The position numbers and the translations under genes were made by a program. A DNA stretch of 64,000 bases, taken from Aureimonas sp. OT7 (lineage in GTDB: Bacteria; Pseudomonadota; Alphaproteobacteria; Rhizobiales; Rhizobiaceae). The stretch is taken from NCBI RefSeq assembly GCF_014844055.1, contig NZ_CP062167.1, positions 124,001-188,000 on the forward strand, read 5' to 3'. Shown in pieces: positions 1 through 9,004 of this stretch. How positions within the stretch are numbered: the first letter of the stretch is position 1; each line of letters opens with the position of its first letter. A model generated the notes under the pieces. That model saw nothing but the letters and a program-made list of their open reading frames with translations. It made no database searches and was not told where the DNA came from.

Positions 1-473
1 TCCTCATCATCGTCTCGGCGCTGGTGATCCGATTCACGGGCTTTGTGGCCATCGATCCGCTGCTTGGCATGGCCTTCGGACTGCTGCTGCTCTGGGCTTC
101 CTGGGGTATTATGCGCGAGGCATTGCACATCCTGCTGCAAGGCACGCCCGAAGACCTCGACTTGGAGGCCGCCATCGAGGCCATACGGCAGCTAGAGGGG
201 GTTACCGACGTGCACCACGTCCATGCCTGGAGTCTGACATCCGGGCGCAATGTATTCTCAAGCCACGTCTGCGTTGGGGACTTTCAGGAAGGCGAACGGG
301 TGCTGCGACAAGCAAGCAATCTCCTGCGCGAGCGTTTCAACATCTACTTCTCGACGTTGCAGATCGAGGAATACTGCCTCGACGGCGAGGACTCTGCGGC
401 CGAGATTGACATCATGCAGTCTCAGACGGGGCAAGAACGGACCAGCATCGGAAAGATCCACGACAATCACTGA
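1..473 (+). CDS. Cation diffusion facilitator (CDF) metal exporter, 3' fragment
   Basis: The frame is open from the window edge, so the gene starts upstream and only its last 156 or so codons are visible. The visible part begins inside a membrane helix, then shows the last hydrophobic segment (GMAFGLLLLWASWGIM) and the helix that leads into the cytoplasmic domain (EALHILLQGTPED). The rest is the ferredoxin-like C-terminal domain of CDF exporters, with the typical VHHVHAWSLTSG stretch that carries metal-binding histidines. CDF proteins exchange Zn, Cd or Co for protons at the inner membrane. A CueR-type promoter and a copper ATPase follow downstream on the same strand. Substrate cannot be fixed from the fragment. 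Confidence 0.9.
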   Translation, partial: LIIVSALVIRFTGFVAIDPLLGMAFGLLLLWASWGIMREALHILLQGTPEDLDLEAAIEAIRQLEGVTDVHHVHAWSLTSGRNVFSSHVCVGDFQEGERVLRQASNLLRERFNIYFSTLQIEEYCLDGEDSAAEIDIMQSQTGQERTSIGKIHDNH

Positions 474-503
474 TTGGCAGGAACCCCGGATTCCGATCAC
501 CTC

Positions 504-535
504 TTGACCTTCCAACGGTTGGAAGGCGCAGAATA
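504..535 (+). promoter_or_regulatory. CueR/MerR-type promoter and operator for the copper ATPase
   Basis: TTGACC (504-509) is followed by a 19-bp spacer and a weak -10 CAGAAT (529-534). The spacer carries the dyad ACCTTCC-AACGGTT-GGAAGGC (507-527). The overlong spacer with ACCTTCC/GGAAGG arms is the hallmark of MerR-family copper-responsive promoters. It lies 50-75 bp before the ATPase start codon. The regulator itself is not in this window. Confidence 0.75.
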
Positions 536-578
536 GGCGAAGAGCAAGCTTAGGATAAGACGCCGAGGAGGCGTGAAA

Positions 579-2966
579 ATGGCCAGCAAGACCGAACACG
601 ATCACCAGAATCAGAGTCACGCTCATTCCGCCCAAGGTCATGCGCATGATCACGGGGCCGTCGCGCAGGACGACACGCACAAGGTCAAGGACCCGGTCTG
701 CGGCATGATTGTCGATCCCCACACGGCCCAGCACAAGGCCGAGCATGCGGGCCGGCCCTATTATTTCTGCTCGGCCGGGTGCCGCGCGAAGTTCCTGGCC
801 GAGCCCGAAAGCTATCTCGATCCGGCGGCGGCGGAGGTAGTACCGATTCTCGAGGGGACGGTCTATACCTGCCCGATGCATCCTGAGATCCGGCAGGACG
901 GCCCCGGATCATGCCCGATCTGCGGCATGGCGCTGGAGCCGGTACTGGTCAGCCTTGAGGCCGAGCCCAATGTCGAACTGATCGACATGACACGCCGCTT
1001 CTGGATCGGCCTCGTTCTGGCGATCCCGGTGTTCATTCTCGAGATGGGCGGGCATCTGTTCGGGCTGACTCATGCCATCGGGCAGCAGGTCTCGAACTGG
1101 CTGCAACTGATCCTCGCAACGCCGGTCGTTCTCTGGGCGGGCTGGCCGTTCTTCCAGCGTGGCTGGCAGTCGCTCGTCAACCGCAGCCTCAACATGTTTA
1201 CACTGATCGCCATGGGCACGGGAACGGCGTGGATATACAGCGTCGTCGCCACGCTGGCGCCGGGCATCTTCCCAGATGCATTCCGCCAGCATGACGGCTC
1301 GGTCGCGGTCTATTTCGAGGCGGCCGCGGTCATCACTGTGCTCGTGCTGCTCGGGCAGGTGTTGGAATTGCGGGCGCGCGAGAGCACCAGCGGCGCGATC
1401 CGGGCGCTGCTCGACCTCGCCCCCAAGACCGCCCGGATCATTCGTGACGACGGCACCGAGGAGGAGGTTCAACTCGACACCGTTCGGGTCGGCGACCGCC
1501 TGCGGGTGCGTCCCGGCGAGAAGGTGCCGGTCGATGGCGAAGTTCTGGAAGGACGCAGCGCCGTCGATGAATCGATGGTGACTGGCGAGTCGATGCCGGT
1601 CACCAAGGAGGTCGGCGCCACCGCCATCGGCGGCACCATGAACCAGTCCGGCGCGCTGGTGATCGAGGCGAAGAAGGTCGGCCGCGACACCATGCTGTCG
1701 CAGATCGTCCAGCTCGTCGCCGAGGCGCAGCGTAGTCGCGCGCCGATCCAGCGCCTCGCCGATCAGGTGTCGGGCTGGTTCGTGCCGGCGGTGATCGTGG
1801 TCGCAATCCTTGCCTTCATAACCTGGTCGATCTGGGGTCCGGAGCCGCGCTTCTCCTTCGGTCTGATCGCGGCGGTTTCCGTGCTGATCATCGCCTGTCC
1901 CTGTGCGCTCGGGCTGGCAACGCCGATGTCGATCATGGTCGGCGTCGGGCGTGGCGCACAGGCGGGCGTGCTGATCAAGAACGCCGAGGCGCTGGAGCAT
2001 ATGGAGAAGGTCGATACCATCATAGTCGACAAGACCGGTACGCTGACCGAGGGACGACCCGCCGTCACCGCAATCGTGCCGGCGCCGGGGTTCACCGAGG
2101 ACGAGGCTTTGCGGCTTGCCGCCAGCGTGGAGCGGGCCAGCGAGCATCCGCTGGCGCTGGCCATCGTTCGCGCTGCCGAGGAGCGGGGGATCGTGACCGC
2201 ACCGGTCGCGGATTTCGACTCGCCGACCGGCAAAGGCGCCTACGGCACGGTCGAAGGCAAGCGCATTCCCCTTGGAAATGCCAAGTTCCTAGCCGAGCAA
2301 GGCGTTGATGTCGCCCCACTGGCGGATGAGGCCGACCGGCTGCGCGAGGACGGGGCAACCGCGATCTTCATGGGAGTGGACAACCGCATCGCTGCCATCT
2401 TCGCCATCGCCGATCCGGTCAAGCCCTCGACGCCCGAGGCGCTTGCCGCGCTGAAGGCGCAGGGAATCCGCGTTGTCATGCTTACGGGTGATAACTGGAC
2501 CACGGCCAAGGCGGTCGCGCGCCGGCTCGGCATCGACGAGGTCGAGGCCGAGGTCCTGCCCGACCAGAAAAGCGCGGTCGTGCAGCGTCACAAGGCGGCA
2601 GGCGAGGTGGTGGCGATGGCAGGCGACGGCGTGAACGACGCACCGGCGCTGGCGGCGGCCGATGTGGGCATCGCCATGGGCACCGGTACCGATGTGGCAA
2701 TGGAAAGCGCAGGCGTCACATTGCTCAAGGGCGATCTCACGGGCATCGTCCGCGCGCGCCGGCTCTCGGAGGCTGTCATGCGCAACATCCGCCAGAACCT
2801 ATTCTTCGCCTTCATTTACAACGCGCTCGGCGTGCCGGTGGCGGCCGGGGTGCTCTACCCGTTCTTCGACATCCTGCTGTCGCCGATCATCGCGGCCGCC
2901 GCCATGGCGCTGTCGTCGGTGAGCGTCATCGCGAACGCCTCCCGGCTGCGGGTCACGAGATTGTAG
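579..2966 (+). CDS. copA: Copper-translocating P1B-type ATPase with YHS and HMBD N-terminal domains
   Basis: A 795-residue inner-membrane pump that uses ATP to expel Cu(I)/Ag(I). In order: a His-rich tail (residues 1-35), a YHS metal-binding domain (about 38-80, DPVCGM and FCSAGC), an HMBD zinc-ribbon-like domain (about 96-123, YTCPMHPE and CPICGM), then the ATPase core with TGES (about 335), the metal-site motif CPC in [11 protein letters not shown] (about 440), the phosphorylation site DKTGT (about 484), SEHP and GDGVND. This is the CopA/SilP layout. An in-frame GTG at 573 is less likely than the ATG at 579, because the Shine-Dalgarno GAGGAGG (565-571) sits 7 bp before the ATG but only 1 bp before the GTG. 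It is driven by the CueR-type promoter just upstream. Confidence 0.95.
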   Translation: MASKTEHDHQNQSHAHSAQGHAHDHGAVAQDDTHKVKDPVCGMIVDPHTAQHKAEHAGRPYYFCSAGCRAKFLAEPESYLDPAAAEVVPILEGTVYTCPMHPEIRQDGPGSCPICGMALEPVLVSLEAEPNVELIDMTRRFWIGLVLAIPVFILEMGGHLFGLTHAIGQQVSNWLQLILATPVVLWAGWPFFQRGWQSLVNRSLNMFTLIAMGTGTAWIYSVVATLAPGIFPDAFRQHDGSVAVYFEAAAVITVLVLLGQVLELRARESTSGAIRALLDLAPKTARIIRDDGTEEEVQLDTVRVGDRLRVRPGEKVPVDGEVLEGRSAVDESMVTGESMPVTKEVGATAIGGTMNQSGALVIEAKKVGRDTMLSQIVQLVAEAQRSRAPIQRLADQVSGWFVPAVIVVAILAFITWSIWGPEPRFSFGLIAAVSVLIIACPCALGLATPMSIMVGVGRGAQAGVLIKNAEALEHMEKVDTIIVDKTGTLTEGRPAVTAIVPAPGFTEDEALRLAASVERASEHPLALAIVRAAEERGIVTAPVADFDSPTGKGAYGTVEGKRIPLGNAKFLAEQGVDVAPLADEADRLREDGATAIFMGVDNRIAAIFAIADPVKPSTPEALAALKAQGIRVVMLTGDNWTTAKAVARRLGIDEVEAEVLPDQKSAVVQRHKAAGEVVAMAGDGVNDAPALAAADVGIAMGTGTDVAMESAGVTLLKGDLTGIVRARRLSEAVMRNIRQNLFFAFIYNALGVPVAAGVLYPFFDILLSPIIAAAAMALSSVSVIANASRLRVTRL

Positions 2967-3132
2967 GAGGCTGACGTGGGCGAAGGTCCTCCATCTGGAA
3001 AAATTGGTGACGATGGTGGCGCCAACAGCCCGGATACCGTCCCATCCTTGCGCTAAGTCAAAGTCTGCGGCGAAGGGGGCCGCTATGAGTATCTTTGCGA
3101 CGGAAGGGCAGAACAGGCCATGATGCAATGTC

Positions 3133-3225
3133 ATGATGTCGGGCGGGATGATGTGGGGCATCGTTCTTCTGGTGCTCGTGCTCCTTACCGCCGCCGCTTT
3201 GATCAAATACGTATTTTTCCGGTGA
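3133..3225 (+). CDS. Small single-pass membrane protein (30 aa) in the copper cluster
   Basis: A 30-residue frame starts MMSGGMMWG and continues with one hydrophobic helix (IVLLVLVLLTAAALI), ending KYVFFR before the stop. Such Met-rich single-helix peptides are often found next to copper ATPase genes; this is a recollection of context, not a named family. A stop (3121-3123) lies four codons upstream, so the gene cannot be longer. No clear ribosome site precedes the first ATG; an internal ATG at 3148 or 3151, after GGGCGGG, is an alternative. Function unknown. Confidence 0.5.
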   Translation: MMSGGMMWGIVLLVLVLLTAAALIKYVFFR

Positions 3226-3266
3226 TCCAGCTTTGACGAAGTTGCGGCCCAGATGGAGGAACTGAG

Positions 3267-3755
3267 ATGCAAACCATCCATATGATCAGCAGGCGCTCCT
3301 TCCTCGCCAGCGCCACCGCGTTCCCCCTCCTGCTCTCAACGGCGGGAACGGTTCGCTCGGCAGGACTGCCTCTGGTGACCGTCACCAAGGATACGAATTG
3401 CGGGTGCTGCGGCGCATGGGTCGAGCATATCGAGGCGGCCGGCTTCCCGGTGAGCGTCGTGGAATCGAGCGAGGTCGAAAGCCTCAAGCAGCGGCTCGGC
3501 GTCCCGGCGGCGTTGTACTCCTGCCATACGGCCGAAGTGGACGGCTATGTCATCGAAGGACATGTGCCGGCCGCCGCGCTTCGCCGCCTCCTGGCCGCGC
3601 GCCCGCTCGCGACAGGGCTTGCGGTTCCCGGAATGCCCGCCGGCTCCCCCGGCATGGACTTTCCCGGCGTGGTCCCCGAGCCATACGAGGTGTTCCTGTT
3701 CGGCCCTTCCGTCCAGAAAACCTTCGGGCGTTTCCGCGGCGCGCGGGAGATCTGA
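3267..3755 (+). CDS. DUF411 family periplasmic metal-binding protein
   Basis: A 162-residue protein with a twin-arginine-like export signal (SRRSFLASATAFPLLL, residues 8-23), so probably periplasmic. The mature part has the DUF411 hallmark CGCCGAW (about 46-52), followed by the CHTAEVDGYVIEGHVP block with further Cys and His. DUF411 proteins (for example CopG of copper clusters) are small copper or silver binding proteins. The start is well supported by GGAGGAACTGAG just before the ATG. It follows the copper ATPase on the same strand and precedes other exported metal proteins, fitting periplasmic copper handling. Confidence 0.88.
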   Translation: MQTIHMISRRSFLASATAFPLLLSTAGTVRSAGLPLVTVTKDTNCGCCGAWVEHIEAAGFPVSVVESSEVESLKQRLGVPAALYSCHTAEVDGYVIEGHVPAAALRRLLAARPLATGLAVPGMPAGSPGMDFPGVVPEPYEVFLFGPSVQKTFGRFRGAREI

Positions 3756-3933
3756 GTGGAACGGTGCTCATGATCCATCCGGTCGCCATCAGTCCGATCC
3801 AGAACCGGGCCTGCGGGGCAGACCCTGCCTTTGTCAGGAGCTCTGGTTGCCTGGGCTCGGATACTGACGGCCGCAAGGATGTCATCTGGTGCGTGGCAAC
3901 TCTCCATCCCGACCTCGACAAAGAAGCCAAGCC

Positions 3934-4344
3934 ATGAGCAGGAGCTCGACTGCGGCTTTCGGATCGAAAGGCGACTGGCTCCGCCAGTTCCTGACAGGCC
4001 TGCTGCTGCTTGCGTTCAGCGCTTTTGTTTTCCTGGCAGCGGCGCATGCCAGCCCGGGCACACACGGCTCGTATCAGGATCAGACCGTTGCGGGTGCACA
4101 GCATGAGGCCCATTCGAATTACTCCGACGACCGAAGCAAGGCTGCGGACGAACGATGCTGTCACACTGAAACGGCGCCGGACCGCGATTGCGGCCAGCTC
4201 TGCACCATTGTTGCCCTGCTACCCGAGGCGCCGCCTGTGATGCCATCCTCGGACGGCGAGCCATTGCTCGGTTTCCAGGCCAGCGATCTGGGCCGAAATC
4301 CTTCAGTCCTCCTGACACCACCGCGTCTGACCGCCCCTGCGTAG
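3934..4344 (+). CDS. Hypothetical exported Cys/His-containing protein
   Basis: A 136-residue product with one N-terminal hydrophobic stretch (FLTGLLLLAFSAFVFLAAAHA), which reads as a signal peptide or membrane anchor ending near an AHA cleavage site. The rest is hydrophilic with a small Cys cluster (ERCCHTETAP and DCGQLC). I do not recognise the family. The ATG at 3934 is preferred over an upstream in-frame GTG at 3889, because it puts the signal peptide near the N terminus. It lies between the DUF411 gene and the DUF305 fusion gene, suggesting a role in the same copper response, but this is inference only. Confidence 0.5.
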   Translation: MSRSSTAAFGSKGDWLRQFLTGLLLLAFSAFVFLAAAHASPGTHGSYQDQTVAGAQHEAHSNYSDDRSKAADERCCHTETAPDRDCGQLCTIVALLPEAPPVMPSSDGEPLLGFQASDLGRNPSVLLTPPRLTAPA

Positions 4345-4462
4345 TGAACGCATCGGCCGGGAGGTGTTCTTCTCGGCACTCAAGCAGCAAACAGTCAGAC
4401 GAAGCCACGGTAGGCGCGCGTCCAGAAATTAGACGCGGCTCTCCGGTGCCAAAGGATGAACC

Positions 4463-6016
4463 ATGACGTACCGAACAATAGTTGCCCTTTCTGCCAGTCT
4501 CTTGATGGGAGTCTCCGGCGCTGCTCTGGCGCAGCAGGCAGAGCATGACGCCCATCACCCTCAGACGCCGCAGGCCCAGGAGGAACGGGCCCCTGCCTCC
4601 ATGTCCCCTTCAGGACAGATGCCTTCGATGCAGGACATGCCGAAGGAATGCCGGGCCATGATGGAGACCATGCCCCAAGCGTGCATGGACGCCATGCAGC
4701 AGATGATGCAGGGCGGCATGATGCACGGTGGGATGGCCGCTCCCCAAGGCGGAGAGTCGGCTCCAGCCGACGCCGATGTCGCCGACTTCACCAAGGCCTA
4801 TGTCGATGCGATGGAGGAGATGCACGGTCCGATGATGGAGGGCGTCATGGCCGAGGACCCGGACGTCGCTTTCATCCGGGGCATGATCCCGCACCATCAG
4901 GGTGCGGTCGACATGGCGAAGATCGTGCAGCGATACGGAGATGACCCGCAGACAAGAGAGTGGGCGTCTCAGATCATTGAAGCACAGGAACGTGAGATCG
5001 CCGAAATGCAGGCGTGGCTGGACAGGAATGCCGGCCAGCAGCCTGCCGGCTTGGTCGAGACAGGCGGAACCGTGTACTCCGCCAACGAGGGCGACAATTC
5101 GATCAGCGCCATCGAACTCGGCACGGGTTCGGTCGAGACGGTGCAGATCGGAGTCTCACCGCACAATGTCGATCGGACACCGGACGGGAGGCTGTTGCTC
5201 GCCGTCGGGAGCGCTGCCTCCGATCACGCTCACGGATCGGATGACCAGGGACATGCCGATGCCGGCAACGGGCTTCTGGTGGTGCTCGATCCGCAGCAGC
5301 TGTCACAACCCGTCGGCACTGTAGAAGTCGGTGCGCATCCGGCGCATGTCGTCGCCGATCGTAGCGGCCGCGCCTATGTTTCGCTGTCCGGCGGGAACGA
5401 GATTGCGGTCGTTGATCTCGCAGCGGCTTCGGTGATCGAGCACATCACGACCGGAGCCTATCCGCACGGGCTGCGCCTCAACCCGGATGAGAGCGAGCTC
5501 TATGTGGCCAATGTCGAGGACGGCTCGGTCTCCGTCATCGACACGCAGGAGCTGACCGAGGTTGCGCGCATTCCGGTGGGCGCAGCGCCTGTTCAGGTCG
5601 GGTTCACGCCCTCGGGCGATCAGGTCTACGTCTCTCTTCGAGACGAGAACCGGGTGGCCGTCATCGACACCGCATCCCGCGAGGTGACGAACAGGATCGA
5701 CGTCGGGCCGAACCCGATCCAGATGTTCGCCACCCCGGATGGAGCCTACGTCTATGTGGCCAATCAGGGCACCGAGGCGGAACCGAACGACACGGTCTCC
5801 GTGATCGAGATTGAGTCCGGAAACGTGATCGAGACGATCACCACCGGGAGCGGCGCCCACGGCGTCTCGGCATCGGCTGACGGGGCATTCGTGTTCGTAA
5901 CGAACATTGCCGATGACAGCGTTTCGATCATCGACGTGGCGAGCCAGGAAGTGCTCAAGACCGTGCCGGTCGGCGATCGCCCGAACGGCATAGTCTACGC
6001 CGGATCGAACCAGTAA
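4463..6016 (+). CDS. Exported DUF305 - YVTN beta-propeller fusion protein
   Basis: A 517-residue protein with a signal peptide (residues 1-24, ending ALAQQ). Residues about 45-85 are Met-rich (MMETMPQACMDAMQQMMQGG). A DUF305 four-helix domain follows (about 110-195) with MIPHHQGAVDMAKI and a C-terminal EREIAEMQAWL helix. From about 205 to the end there are repeated YVTN-type blades (VYVANQGT, VSVIDTQEL, NRIDVGPNP and so on), predicting a periplasmic beta-propeller. DUF305 proteins such as CopM bind copper; lactonase-like propellers bind diverse ligands. The pairing in one chain is unusual. The start is supported by AAAGGA (4451-4456) and the signal peptide. Probably copper sequestration in the periplasm; the propeller's role is unknown. 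Confidence 0.85.
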   Translation: MTYRTIVALSASLLMGVSGAALAQQAEHDAHHPQTPQAQEERAPASMSPSGQMPSMQDMPKECRAMMETMPQACMDAMQQMMQGGMMHGGMAAPQGGESAPADADVADFTKAYVDAMEEMHGPMMEGVMAEDPDVAFIRGMIPHHQGAVDMAKIVQRYGDDPQTREWASQIIEAQEREIAEMQAWLDRNAGQQPAGLVETGGTVYSANEGDNSISAIELGTGSVETVQIGVSPHNVDRTPDGRLLLAVGSAASDHAHGSDDQGHADAGNGLLVVLDPQQLSQPVGTVEVGAHPAHVVADRSGRAYVSLSGGNEIAVVDLAAASVIEHITTGAYPHGLRLNPDESELYVANVEDGSVSVIDTQELTEVARIPVGAAPVQVGFTPSGDQVYVSLRDENRVAVIDTASREVTNRIDVGPNPIQMFATPDGAYVYVANQGTEAEPNDTVSVIEIESGNVIETITTGSGAHGVSASADGAFVFVTNIADDSVSIIDVASQEVLKTVPVGDRPNGIVYAGSNQ

Positions 6017-6023
6017 GCAGCGC

Positions 6024-6051
6024 GGCGCCGGAGCGAAACAGCTCTGGCGCC
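6024..6051 (+). terminator. Hairpin after the DUF305 fusion gene
   Basis: An 11-bp stem (GGCGCCGGAGC at 6024-6034, GCTCTGGCGCC at 6041-6051, one G-U pair) closes a six-base loop directly after the stop codon. No T-run follows, so it may be a weak terminator or an mRNA 3' end stabiliser. Confidence 0.45.
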
Positions 6052-6084
6052 AGACTTGAGAATTGAGAATAGCTATTGGCGTCG

Positions 6085-6588
6085 ATGAGCAGAGCCGGCG
6101 TGCATGACGAACTTCGAGGCAGCACGGCATTGGTTGCAGACATCGGAACTGATCTTGTCGCATATGCCGCCCTTTTCGTAAGCGCGTTCACGTCGGCGAC
6201 CCTCCTACCAGGGTCGTCCGAGGCAGCGCTCCTGACTCTTCTAACAATGGGACAGGCCAACCTCGTCACCCTAGTGGGCGTCGCAACGGCAGGAAATGTG
6301 CTCGGCTCCTTGGTGAACTGGGCGCTGGGCAGGTTCCTCTCAGGGTTTCGAGACCATCGCTGGTTTCCGATTGACGACAGGTCATTTAGCCGTGCATCAG
6401 ATTGGTACGGACGTTATGGCGTGTGGTCTCTACTCTTGTCCTGGCTGCCGATTATCGGCGATCCGCTGACAGTTGTGGCAGGAGCACTGCGAGTTGACCT
6501 TTCTCGTTTTCTCATATTCGTGTCGATCGGCAAAGCGGCACGCTATCTCTTTGTCGCCGGCGCATTTCTCTGGTGGAGCGGTTCTTGA
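6085..6588 (+). CDS. YqaA/DedA-type membrane protein
   Basis: A 167-residue membrane protein with about four hydrophobic segments (LVAYAALFVSAFTSATLLPG, LVTLVGVATAGNVLGSLVNW, YGVWSLLLSWLPIIGDPL, FLIFVSIGKAARYLFVAGA). The pattern SATLLPGSSEAAL - GNVLGSLVNW - WLPIIGDPLT resembles the YqaA branch of the SNARE-associated/DedA superfamily. Members are thought to move lipids or support membrane homeostasis; the true function here is unknown. The ATG at 6085 is preferred, with a TTG at 6076 in frame as alternative. No metal ligand motif is visible, so the link to the metal cluster is by position only. Confidence 0.75.
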   Translation: MSRAGVHDELRGSTALVADIGTDLVAYAALFVSAFTSATLLPGSSEAALLTLLTMGQANLVTLVGVATAGNVLGSLVNWALGRFLSGFRDHRWFPIDDRSFSRASDWYGRYGVWSLLLSWLPIIGDPLTVVAGALRVDLSRFLIFVSIGKAARYLFVAGAFLWWSGS

Positions 6589-6669
6589 GTGTACTTGCAC
6601 GTCGAGTCGAGCTGTTGAGAATGGCGGAGACGAAGGGGCGCAGCCGAGCCGCCACCGCGCCCAGAAGCC

Positions 6670-6885
6670 TCACGCGGCCGCCGACTGGTCCTTGCGTTCG
6701 GCCGGATAGCCTGCCTCGGTTAAGGCGGCGGGGAGTACCTGCTCGTCCACCTTCGTGGTGACCGTCACTTCGCGGGTGGGTGGATTGGTGGTGACATCAG
6801 CCGCCGGATCGACGCTCAGAAGCGCGTTGTTGACCCGGCGCGCGCAGCCGCCGCAAGTCATGTCGGGAGCAGTGAATCGGAACAT
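6670..6885 (-). CDS. CopZ-like heavy-metal-associated (HMA) chaperone
   Basis: A 71-residue cytosolic HMA-domain protein with the metal-binding loop DMTCGGCARRV (residues 8-18), giving the two Cys that bind Cu(I), and the beta-alpha-beta pattern ending LTEAGYPAE. The ATG at 6885 is chosen because GAGGAG lies about 8 bases upstream and the frame before it has no clear start; it also gives the normal HMA length. The gene runs opposite to its neighbours and has its own CueR-type promoter (6918-6948, - strand). Likely delivers Cu(I) to the copper ATPase or buffers it. Confidence 0.9.
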   Translation of the reverse strand: MFRFTAPDMTCGGCARRVNNALLSVDPAADVTTNPPTREVTVTTKVDEQVLPAALTEAGYPAERKDQSAAA

Positions 6886-6917
6886 GCGAACTCTCCTCTG
6901 TTGGGCGTTCACGGACA

Positions 6918-6948
6918 AATCTGGTCCTTGCCACGTTGGCAAGGTCAA
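6918..6948 (-). promoter_or_regulatory. CueR-type promoter for the HMA chaperone gene
   Basis: On the - strand TTGACC (6948-6943) is separated by 19 bp from CAGATT (6923-6918). The spacer has a perfect dyad, CCTTGCC-ACGTT-GGCAAGG (6926-6944 on +). It lies about 30-60 bp upstream of the chaperone start. Confidence 0.7.
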
Positions 6949-6987
6949 GGGTCAACGAGGAAAAATGATATCGCGGCCAAGGCGGCC

Positions 6988-7018
6988 TTGACCTTCCCAT
7001 TGTTGGAAGCCCCATCTG
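6988..7018 (+). promoter_or_regulatory. CueR-type promoter without a recognisable downstream gene
   Basis: TTGACC (6988-6993) with the dyad ACCTTCC-CATTGTT-GGAAGCC in a long spacer; the -10 region at the 19-bp position (CATCTG) is poor. It diverges from the chaperone promoter. Only a 12-codon frame follows within 90 bp, so its original target may have been lost. Confidence 0.5.
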
Positions 7019-7043
7019 GGGTGCAATGGATCAGGAAGGAAGC

Positions 7044-7082
7044 ATGTCAAGACGAACCTTGTTCCGGCGAATTTGCTGCTAG
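7044..7082 (+). pseudogene. 12-codon remnant with a good ribosome site
   Basis: After AGGAAGGA an ATG opens a frame reading MSRRTLFRRICC and then stops. The double-Arg start resembles the beginning of a twin-arginine signal, so this may be the stub of a deleted exported metal protein that the CueR-type promoter at 6988 once drove. The rest of the 6886-7354 gap holds only the three promoter/operator sites and no other convincing gene. Confidence 0.2.
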
Positions 7083-7279
7083 GACCGTCTGACCGCCGCC
7101 CGTTCCTGCCGCGCCAGGCCGCTCGGCCCGTCCGTGAACGACGAATCTGGTCATGTCATGGCCAGCTAGACCACTGATCGCCATTGCCTGATCGGCGCTT
7201 CTCGCATGCAAAATGTGGGCGATGTGCAGCTCATCGGCTTATAGATCAAGTTTCAGCGGATTTGGGAAGCAATTTGTTC

Positions 7280-7310
7280 TTGACCTTCCAGCCGTTGGAA
7301 GGATTAGGGG
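7280..7310 (+). promoter_or_regulatory. CueR-type promoter upstream of the MFS exporter
   Basis: TTGACC (7280-7285), dyad ACCTTCC-AGCCGTT-GGAAGGA within a 19-bp spacer, -10 TAGGGG (7305-7310). It lies about 45-75 bp before the MFS start codon and is very similar to the sites at 504 and 10518. Confidence 0.7.
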
Positions 7311-7354
7311 TCTGCGACATCTGAACGCCCCATGAAAAATAACAGGAACTCCGG

Positions 7355-8860
7355 ATGTCTACGCTCTCCCCCCAAACGCCGAAGCCTCCGGTGGCTTCGT
7401 CACCTGCAAGCACGACATTGCCGCTGGCCGTCATTGCGACGGCTCAGCTCATGGTGGTGCTTGACGATACCATCGCGAACATCGCCCTGCCGACACTCCA
7501 GAACGAACTCGGAATGTCGGCTGCGAGCCTGCCTTGGGTGATCAACGCCTACGTTCTCGCCTTTGGTGGACTGCTGCTGTTCGGCGGCAGGTTGGGCGAT
7601 ATCTATGGCCGGCGGCGCATGCTGCAGGCGGGCATGGCGATCTTCACCATTGCTTCCCTGTTCGTCGGGCTTGCCCAGGACAGCATGAGCATAATCGCGT
7701 CACGCGGTCTACAGGGCGTGGGTGCGGCGCTGACGGCCCCCAATGCTCTTGCCTTGATCGCGACGACCTTCCCCGAAGGCAAGGCGCGCAACGGAGCGAT
7801 GGCCGTTTACGGAGCAATGTCCGGCCTTGGTATCATCGCCGGGCTGATCCTCGGCGGGCTGCTGACGGGGCTGCTGGGCTGGCGCTGGGCCTTCTTCATC
7901 AACATTCCCATCGGCCTGGCTGTGCTGGCGGGGTCAAGAACGCTTGTCGAGGCGGAACTGCACAAAGGCCGCCCGGACTTCACCGGCGCGCTCACCAGCA
8001 TTGTGGGCATGGCCGCGCTCGTCTATGGGATCACCCGTGGCGGCGAACATGGCTGGACGGACAGCATCACGCTCGCCTCGTTCGCTACCGCCGCGATCCT
8101 GCTGCCGCTGTTCCTGATCTTGCAGTCGCGCAGCAAAGACCCGCTTCTGCCGCCACGTCTGTTCAAGGAGCGCAACCGGGCGGGTTCCTACCTCGCCATG
8201 CTGCTGCTGGGCTTCGGTCCGATGGGGATGATCTATCTGCTGACGCTCTATTTGCAGCACATCCTCGGCTACAGCCCGATCATGACCGCGCTGGCGTTCC
8301 TGCCATTCGGTGCGGGTATTATCGTTGGGGCCATTGTCAGTTCCAAGCTTGTCACGCGGTTTGCGCCGCGCGAGGTGGCAGCGCCCGCCGCACTAATAGG
8401 CGGCGCTGCCTTGTTCTGGCTCGCCAATATCGGACAGGAACTCAACTATATGTGGCACTTCATGCCCGCGGCCTTCCTCACCGCTTTCGGTTTCGTGGGG
8501 GCCGTGATTGCACTGGCGCTGACCGCCGTCAAAGGCGTGCAGACACAGGAGACGGGCATCGCATCGGCGCTCTTCAACGCCTCGCAACAGATCGGCGTCG
8601 CCTTGGGGCTGGCCGTCCTTTCGACCATCGCAGTCTCTGCCACGGCTGGCAGGTTGCCGGGTGCACTCGCCGCCCTCTATCGCGGGCGGGAGACGGGTGA
8701 CGCCGGGCTAGTGAGATCGGCCAGCGATGCGCTGATCCACGGTTATGGTCTTGCGCTTGCGGGAGCTGGAGCTGCCCTCGTGATTGCCGCAGTCATTGCC
8801 GCGGTTCTGGTCAACGCTAAGAGGGGACAGGTTTCTACCGGCACGATCGCTGTCCATTGA
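7355..8860 (+). CDS. MFS drug/metal exporter, DHA2 (EmrB/QacA) family
   Basis: A 501-residue inner-membrane transporter with about 14 hydrophobic segments. Near the N terminus it has MVVLDDTIANIALPTL, the DHA2 family's first-helix motif, then GGRLGDIYGRRRML (MFS motif A, about residues 88-101). Family members export toxic compounds in exchange for protons. The length and 14-helix plan match EmrB/QacA. A CueR-type promoter lies immediately upstream, so the gene is probably metal-induced; whether it carries a metal complex or an organic toxin cannot be read. Downstream is a separately controlled zinc module. Confidence 0.88.
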   Translation: MSTLSPQTPKPPVASSPASTTLPLAVIATAQLMVVLDDTIANIALPTLQNELGMSAASLPWVINAYVLAFGGLLLFGGRLGDIYGRRRMLQAGMAIFTIASLFVGLAQDSMSIIASRGLQGVGAALTAPNALALIATTFPEGKARNGAMAVYGAMSGLGIIAGLILGGLLTGLLGWRWAFFINIPIGLAVLAGSRTLVEAELHKGRPDFTGALTSIVGMAALVYGITRGGEHGWTDSITLASFATAAILLPLFLILQSRSKDPLLPPRLFKERNRAGSYLAMLLLGFGPMGMIYLLTLYLQHILGYSPIMTALAFLPFGAGIIVGAIVSSKLVTRFAPREVAAPAALIGGAALFWLANIGQELNYMWHFMPAAFLTAFGFVGAVIALALTAVKGVQTQETGIASALFNASQQIGVALGLAVLSTIAVSATAGRLPGALAALYRGRETGDAGLVRSASDALIHGYGLALAGAGAALVIAAVIAAVLVNAKRGQVSTGTIAVH

Positions 8861-8952
8861 CAGGATAGTCATTAAGCCTACGGCGCGGTTCCGTGGCGCG
8901 CTACCCGCCGTAGGCCTTGCGCAGACGCCTGCTTGGACGAATTGCAAGCGGA

Positions 8953-9004
8953 GCGGTTGACATACAACATATGAACACATATTCATGTGTTGTATGTCAA
9001 CCGC
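8953..9004 (+). promoter_or_regulatory. Large inverted repeat: ArsR/SmtB-type operator and promoter
   Basis: Arms of 17 bp (8953-8969 and 8988-9004) match perfectly, with a further five paired bases inside (8971-8975 with 8982-8986). The inner part, ATGAAC...ATTCAT, resembles SmtB/CzrA-type operators. TTGACA (8957-8962) and TATTCA (8980-8985) with a 17-bp spacer lie within it, so a bound repressor would cover the promoter. It directly precedes the CDF-arsR operon. Confidence 0.7.

Noticed and set aside
573..578. GTG at 573 as the copper ATPase start
   Set aside because: The ribosome site lies directly against it; the ATG at 579 has proper spacing.
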